This document shows positions 60,470 to 64,000 of a DNA stretch of 64,000 bases, piece by piece (position 1 is the first letter of the stretch; the number at the start of each line of letters is the position of its first letter). The position numbers and the translations under genes were made by a program. The notes beneath the pieces were generated by a model. The model did not search any database, was not told the origin of the DNA, and saw nothing but the letters and a program-made list of their open reading frames with translations. This DNA is from Monosporascus cannonballus (lineage: Eukaryota; Ascomycota; Sordariomycetes; Xylariales), in the NCBI GenBank assembly GCA_004154925.1, contig QJNS01000070.1:124001-188000 (forward strand), in the 5' to 3' direction.

Positions 60470-62100
60470 ATCGACCAGCGTTTAGAAAACCCCTATATAG
60501 CAGCTTTAAGTTCGAATTCAGAAACTAAAGAAAAAAAATCCGACAAATTAGGGCTACGTTATTTACCTAAATCTTTTTCGCCCGCATAAAACCTAAAAAA
60601 TTAAAGCTCTATAATAAAAAAGGTAACCTTTAAACCTTTTTAATTTAGGCACGAATTTACTTTCGCTTCCTAAACCTTAATAATTTAGCAGATTAAATCC
60701 TAATAGTAAAAATATACCTAACAGAAAATGCGGTTAACTGGTTTAAGCTTATTATAAAAAATTTCGTAAAGGTAAAAAAATCGGATAAGAAAATTTTTAT
60801 TAATAAAACTTTTTCGCTTTATATTAATTTCGAAAATAAAATACGCGATAATTTCGATAATCCGGATAAAGAAATCATAAAGCTGATACCTTTATCGACA
60901 TATTTTATAAAGGGTTAAAAGATAATATAAAAATAAAATTATTCGAATTAAACGATTAATTACTTTAGACCGGTATATTACAAAGGCAATTAAGATTAAT
61001 AATCGACAATTTGAAAAACGACAGAAAAAAAAGAATAATATATTTTACGTTCGGAATATAATAAATCCAACCAGAAGAAAAAACAAGACACACCTTTTAT
61101 TTTTTACGGAACGGCGCCAGGACTTATAGAACTCGGCATTATCTATAGATAAAATTGGAACCAAATTAAATATTTTAATTATGGCAAAATAGGATATAAA
61201 GCTTATAAATGCAAAAAGCTCAAAAAGTTACGACAAAATAACTGGACCCTTATACCGAAAAAATAATCCAGAAATAATTAAAAAAGCGATAGCAAAGTTA
61301 TTAACATAATCTAAGCCAAGTACGTACCAAGCTAATGGCAAAAGATTTAATAAAGATTATTACGATAAGAAATTCGACAAAAAATACGGAAAGCCAAAAA
61401 GCTGATTTAATACGTATCGCGAATATAGCAAAAAGCGCTATAAGAATAATTACGCAAATACCAGAATTGGACAGAAAAAATTTATCCCGGAACCCCTAAT
61501 CGATATAGTAGAATATATGCCATATATTATCGACGATAAAAATATTCCGATTACGAAAAATAAAAACAGCATATTTACGAACGAATTACCCGTATATATT
61601 ATAAGGGATTAGATTTTCCAAACCGTACCGGAAATAACAAGAACGATAAATAATAATATCGATATTTTCGAATTATAACCCAAGAAAATATTTAACGGCT
61701 AACCGAAACAAAACGCTGGCCCGAAAAAAAGCAATACCCCTAAAAAAACCTTTTTTGCTATTATGGATACTATAATTATTAAACGGAAAAAAATTAATTT
61801 AACGCATAATAAAAAAGTATTATCAGAAAGTTATTACGGATCTTTATTTTCAATTAATATTTATTATAAATTCTTATAAAAAAAGTTATTAAGGAAGAAA
61901 TACGTTAGTTTATAAAAAAACTTTAAAACGATAATTAAGCTAATGCATAATAAAATGTAATCGTAAATATATAAAAATATTTTACAAAATAGAAAGAGGA
62001 ATTACAAAAGAAATAAAAATAATTAATACGGCTTAAAGAAATAATATGCCGGCGATATCGATAAATATAATAACTTAACGTACTAAACGAAGAAATATAA
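60470..62100 (+). pseudogene. A4 gag
   Basis: Opens SKYRPAF-KPL like A5. The frame is readable for long stretches (NAVNWFKLIIKNFVKVK near 60729-60779; KIFINKTFSLYINF near 60800). The zinc knuckle at 61171-61213 reads YFNYGKIGYKAYKC: the first two Cys and the His are Tyr, the last Cys survives. Stops are scattered throughout. Confidence 0.7.
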
Positions 62101-62279
62101 ATAAAACTCGATAAATTCGAACAAAAATTAAAAGAAAAAGGTTACCTATAAAAAAGCCGCAAAATAACGAAATTTAAAGAAATTAAAAAGAATTCCTAAA
62201 AAAGGCTTTAAACGCGACGATAAAAAACGTTAACGACCTTATTATTTTGGAAATAGGATTAAAAACGTACTGGTATACC

Positions 62280-64000
62280 GTAATAATGGATTATAAAGTG
62301 TTAAGCGGAAATTATATTGTACCAGATATAGTTAACAAGCTTAAATTATTATGAAAATACAAGTTAAAACCTTATATAGCGACGAACGCCAAAAGTTAAG
62401 AATTCGTTTACGATAACGGAAAAACCATATACGAAATTAATTATTTCGAAATTTTTGTTCAAAAATAATATTAAATAATTAATTTCGATATCGTTTTATT
62501 CGAGAATTACGATATAATCTTAGCATTATTATGGATACGCCAGTACGAAATCTTAATTAATAAAAGGATTAGTTAAATAAGGTTGGTTTTATACCTTATT
62601 AATAAATAAAAAAAATTTAAGATTTTAATATTCGATCGAAGGTAACGATAAATATAGGCATAAAAATATAATAAAAACCTTACTACCTAAAAGAACAAAA
62701 TATAAAAAAAGAAACGAACATTAAAGAAAAATACGACATATCGTTATTATTATTAAAGCGAAATTAAAGCAATTAAATAAGAATTTAAAATAATATGAAT
62801 AATAATATTAAAAATTAAAAAATTTAATTAATATATTACCGTAATATTACAAATATAAATAATTCTTTAGGAAAAAGTTCGACATAAAATTACTAGAACA
62901 TAGCGAATAAGATTACGAAATAATTCTTAAAGAAAGATTTTCGACAACGTTTTACCTTATTTACAGTTTTAATAAAAACGAATTACGTATTTTTAGAAAA
63001 TATCTAGAAAATCGGCTAAAGAAAAAATGGATTCGACCTTTAAAGTTATTAGTAAATTATCTAATATTTTTCGTACTTAAGAAAAATGGAAAATTATAAT
63101 TTATAATAAATTATCGATAATTAAACAATATTATTATTAAGGATTAAATATTATTATTTCTGATTACGGAAATAAAAAACCGATTTTATAAAATTAAATA
63201 ATTTATACCATTCGATTTTAAAAATAAATATAACCTTATCAGAATAAAGAAAAAAACACAAATAAAAAAGCCTTTAGGACGAAATACGAATTATTTAAAT
63301 ATTTAGTTATATTAATAGGATTTACGAACGTATTAATAACTTTTTAACGAATAATAAATTATATATTACGAAAATACCTTAATACTTTTGTTATTTGTTT
63401 TTTCGATAATATTTTCATTTTTTTAAAAAATGAAAAAAGCATATATAAGATACGTTTATAAAGTTATTTAAGTTTTACAGCACGCAAAATTATTTATTAA
63501 TGCAGAAAAAAATTATTTCTATAAATAGAAAGTAAAATATCTGGGATATATTATTACCCCAGGATATATTAGGATAAATTTTAAGAAAATTGCTGTCATC
63601 ATAAAATGATAAACGCTAATAACAGTTAAAGAAGTACAGGCATTCCTTGGATTCGTTAATTATTACAGGAAATTTATTCGAAACTTTAATAGGATAACTA
63701 TATTTTTAACGAATTTTACGAAAAAAAAAGTTTAAATAAATGCCAGATACGGAAAAAACATTTCAAAATATTAAGGATACGATTATTAACGAATTAATAC
63801 TAATTATGTACAATCCAAATTGCCCCGTTAAGCTAAAAACCGATATTTCGAATTATGTATTAAACGTAATAATTAAATAACAAAATAATTAAAGCAAATT
63901 ATATCTTATTATATTCTTTTCGTATAAATTAAAAGAAACCGAATTTAATTACGGTATTCCAAATAAGGAATTTATGGGTATTATTATGGTATTTCGAAAG
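62280..64000 (+). pseudogene. A4 pol, 5' part
   Basis: The protease active-site region is at about 62288-62330 (MDYKVLSGNYIVP, where DxGxxGNYI is expected) and ENYDII near 62500. RT spans about 63055-63600, with KKNGKL, FDFKNKYNLIRIKK, a destroyed YLDD box and YLGYIITPGYIRIN. VQAFLGFVNYYRKFIRNF (63633-63687) opens the connection, and RNase H starts near 63835 (LKTDISNYVLNVII). The window ends in the helix corresponding to YDKELLAI. Confidence 0.75.

Larger units (their letters stand above)
60034..64000 (+). mobile_element. Element A4: A-family chromovirus, cut by the window end
   Basis: A 5' LTR is followed by gag, protease, RT and the start of RNase H in A-family order on the plus strand. 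The element continues past 64000, so its 3' LTR and target duplication cannot be judged. Confidence 0.8.

Overview
The window looks like an AT-rich, repeat-packed compartment of a filamentous ascomycete (Pezizomycotina) genome. Three things point there. First, the decay is typical of repeat-induced point mutation (RIP): TpA is everywhere, CpA/TpG is scarce, CpG is retained, and reading frames are broken by changes such as Trp TGG to TAG, Gln CAA/CAG to TAA/TAG, Cys TGT to TAT and Met ATG to ATA. Second, the only intact gene belongs to the fungus-specific RTA1 family and has short GTAAGT...CAG introns. Third, the repeats are Ty3/Gypsy elements of the chromovirus type.

Layout. (1) 1-2164: decayed DNA with one 165-bp TGTCAG...CTGACA repeat. 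(2) 2165-33088: a nested stack. A minus-strand chromovirus remnant (W) is split by three elements: X (5159-19861, minus, duplication GTATA), Z (20277-25873, plus, duplication CCCAG) and A1 (26039-32916, plus, duplication TAAGG/TAAGA). X is itself split by Y (10660-18030, duplication TTTAT), a member of its own family. (3) 33089-48849: two more plus-strand A-family elements, A2 and A3, separated by 2.2 kb of unrecognised DNA. (4) 48850-52155: a GC-balanced island with a kinase-domain relic, the first exon of an alpha/beta hydrolase (minus) and, divergently, an intact three-exon RTA1-like seven-helix membrane protein gene (50766-51818, plus). (5) 52156-64000: another 165-bp repeat, a full-length minus-strand A element (A5, 52641-59360, duplication CCTTT), LTR fragments, and the 5' part of A4, which runs off the window.

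I found chromodomain sequence at the pol C-terminus in W, X/Y, Z and the A elements that I translated through. All gag/pol frames are pseudogenes. The most unusual signal is an antisense reading frame in the A elements, and a relative in W. It lies between the chromodomain and the 3' LTR on the opposite strand. It begins Met-Ser, carries a Cys-x2-Cys motif and a charged coiled-coil, and in A1 and A3 ends in the same Trp-rich tail. I know of no assigned function for it. No tRNA, rRNA or CRISPR array was found. Domain limits inside the decayed elements are approximate; LTR edges and target duplications were read base by base.
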